Source: Hetaerina americana
Taxonomy: Eukaryota; Arthropoda; Insecta; Odonata; Calopterygidae
DNA: 64,000 nucleotides
Assembly: GCA_022747635.1 (NCBI GenBank)
Contig: JAKTNV010000010.1
Coordinates: 41,192,237 to 41,256,236, forward strand
Direction: 5' to 3'
In this document: positions 63,605-64,000 of the stretch, in pieces
Layout: every line of letters starts with the position of its first letter
Position numbering within the stretch: position 1 is the first letter of the stretch
Position numbers and translations under genes: made by a program
Notes under the pieces: model-generated
Told to the model about the DNA's origin: nothing
What the model saw: only the letters and a program-made list of their open reading frames with translations
Databases searched by the model: none

Positions 63605-64000
63605 GTGGTGTGTATCGGGAATCGCTCTGAATCAGTTCGAGTGGTCGAGAATTTATTTCTGAGGTTTCTCTCTCGGGGATATGGGTGGTGGGTTGTCAAC
63701 CCAAAGACTTGTTACTTTCAAGGAGATATTAAGGAGATCGTTTTATGCATTGCCACTGCAGGGGAGTGTCTTCTTTCCTCTAAAGAAATAAGCTTCACCG
63801 GGAATACGATATTATTAGTCTCACGTACGTGCGCCAAAGTGCTGAATAGCTATACGCAAATATTGTATCTGAGGAAATCGGTGACGTAGAAACCTAGGCT
63901 ACCAAGCTTTTTCTTTAAGTGATAGACCACTATGTCGTATTATTCAAACGGCTGCTAATGATCAGGATCAATTCGAGTATATCGAGTGTGGTGAATTTTC
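63605..64000. other. no firm feature to the window end
   Basis: A 94-codon plus-strand frame ends at 63889 but has no ATG at its claimed 5' edge and no motif. I do not call a gene. Confidence 0.4.

Noticed and set aside
63605..63889. 94-codon plus-strand frame near the window end
   Set aside because: No ATG at its 5' edge, no motif and no splice evidence.

Overview
This is a 64 kb piece of an AT-rich animal genome, almost certainly arthropod and probably insect. The evidence is eukaryotic repeat content: mariner DNA transposons, several decayed LINE (non-LTR) retrotransposon 3' ends, tRNA-derived SINE-like copies, long (TA)n microsatellites and no operon-like gene density. The species cannot be fixed from the sequence. 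No complete host protein-coding gene is visible. The window is best read as intergenic and/or intronic DNA, and most long open frames in it are artefacts of (TA)n or polypyrimidine/polypurine tracts.

Layout. 1-3.7 kb: (TA)n tract and purine-rich islands. 3.69-4.44 kb: an internally deleted mariner with 33-bp perfect inverted repeats and TA target duplication, beside a compound (TA)/(TG) microsatellite with a 47-bp-arm palindrome. 8.15-8.29 kb: tRNA-derived SINE-like copy. 12.3-13.4 kb: old decayed mariner whose ends resemble those of the first one. 15.28 kb: shrunken tRNA-like sequence. 25.3-26.5 kb: decayed LINE reverse transcriptase with its 3' UTR. 28.7-29.6 kb: three (TA)n tracts and the 3' end of a second LINE family. 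38.5-39.7 kb: a foldback made partly of LINE-tail sequence next to a third mariner, of irritans type, whose D,D34D transposase is nearly complete but broken. 40.2 kb: reverse-transcriptase scrap with the FADD motif. 43.9 kb: 197-bp inverted-repeat element. 45.9-46.4 kb: third LINE 3' end. 49.5-50.4 kb: LINE 3' end of the same family as the 25-kb copy, on the minus strand. 50.6 kb: second SINE-like copy. The remainder is AT-rich DNA broken by 200-550 bp CT- or GA-rich islands.

Possible host exons are few and speculative: 6816-7013 (-), 21163-21217 (-), 23022-23143 (-), 32693-32729 (+), 36629-36683 (+) and 62758-62951 (-). Each rests on splice-like boundaries, codon-like base use or both, with no recognised domain. 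No previously undescribed system could be demonstrated. The items most worth checking are the foldback at 38.5 kb, the deletion-derived mariner at 3.7 kb, and the exon candidates at 23.0, 32.7 and 62.8 kb.
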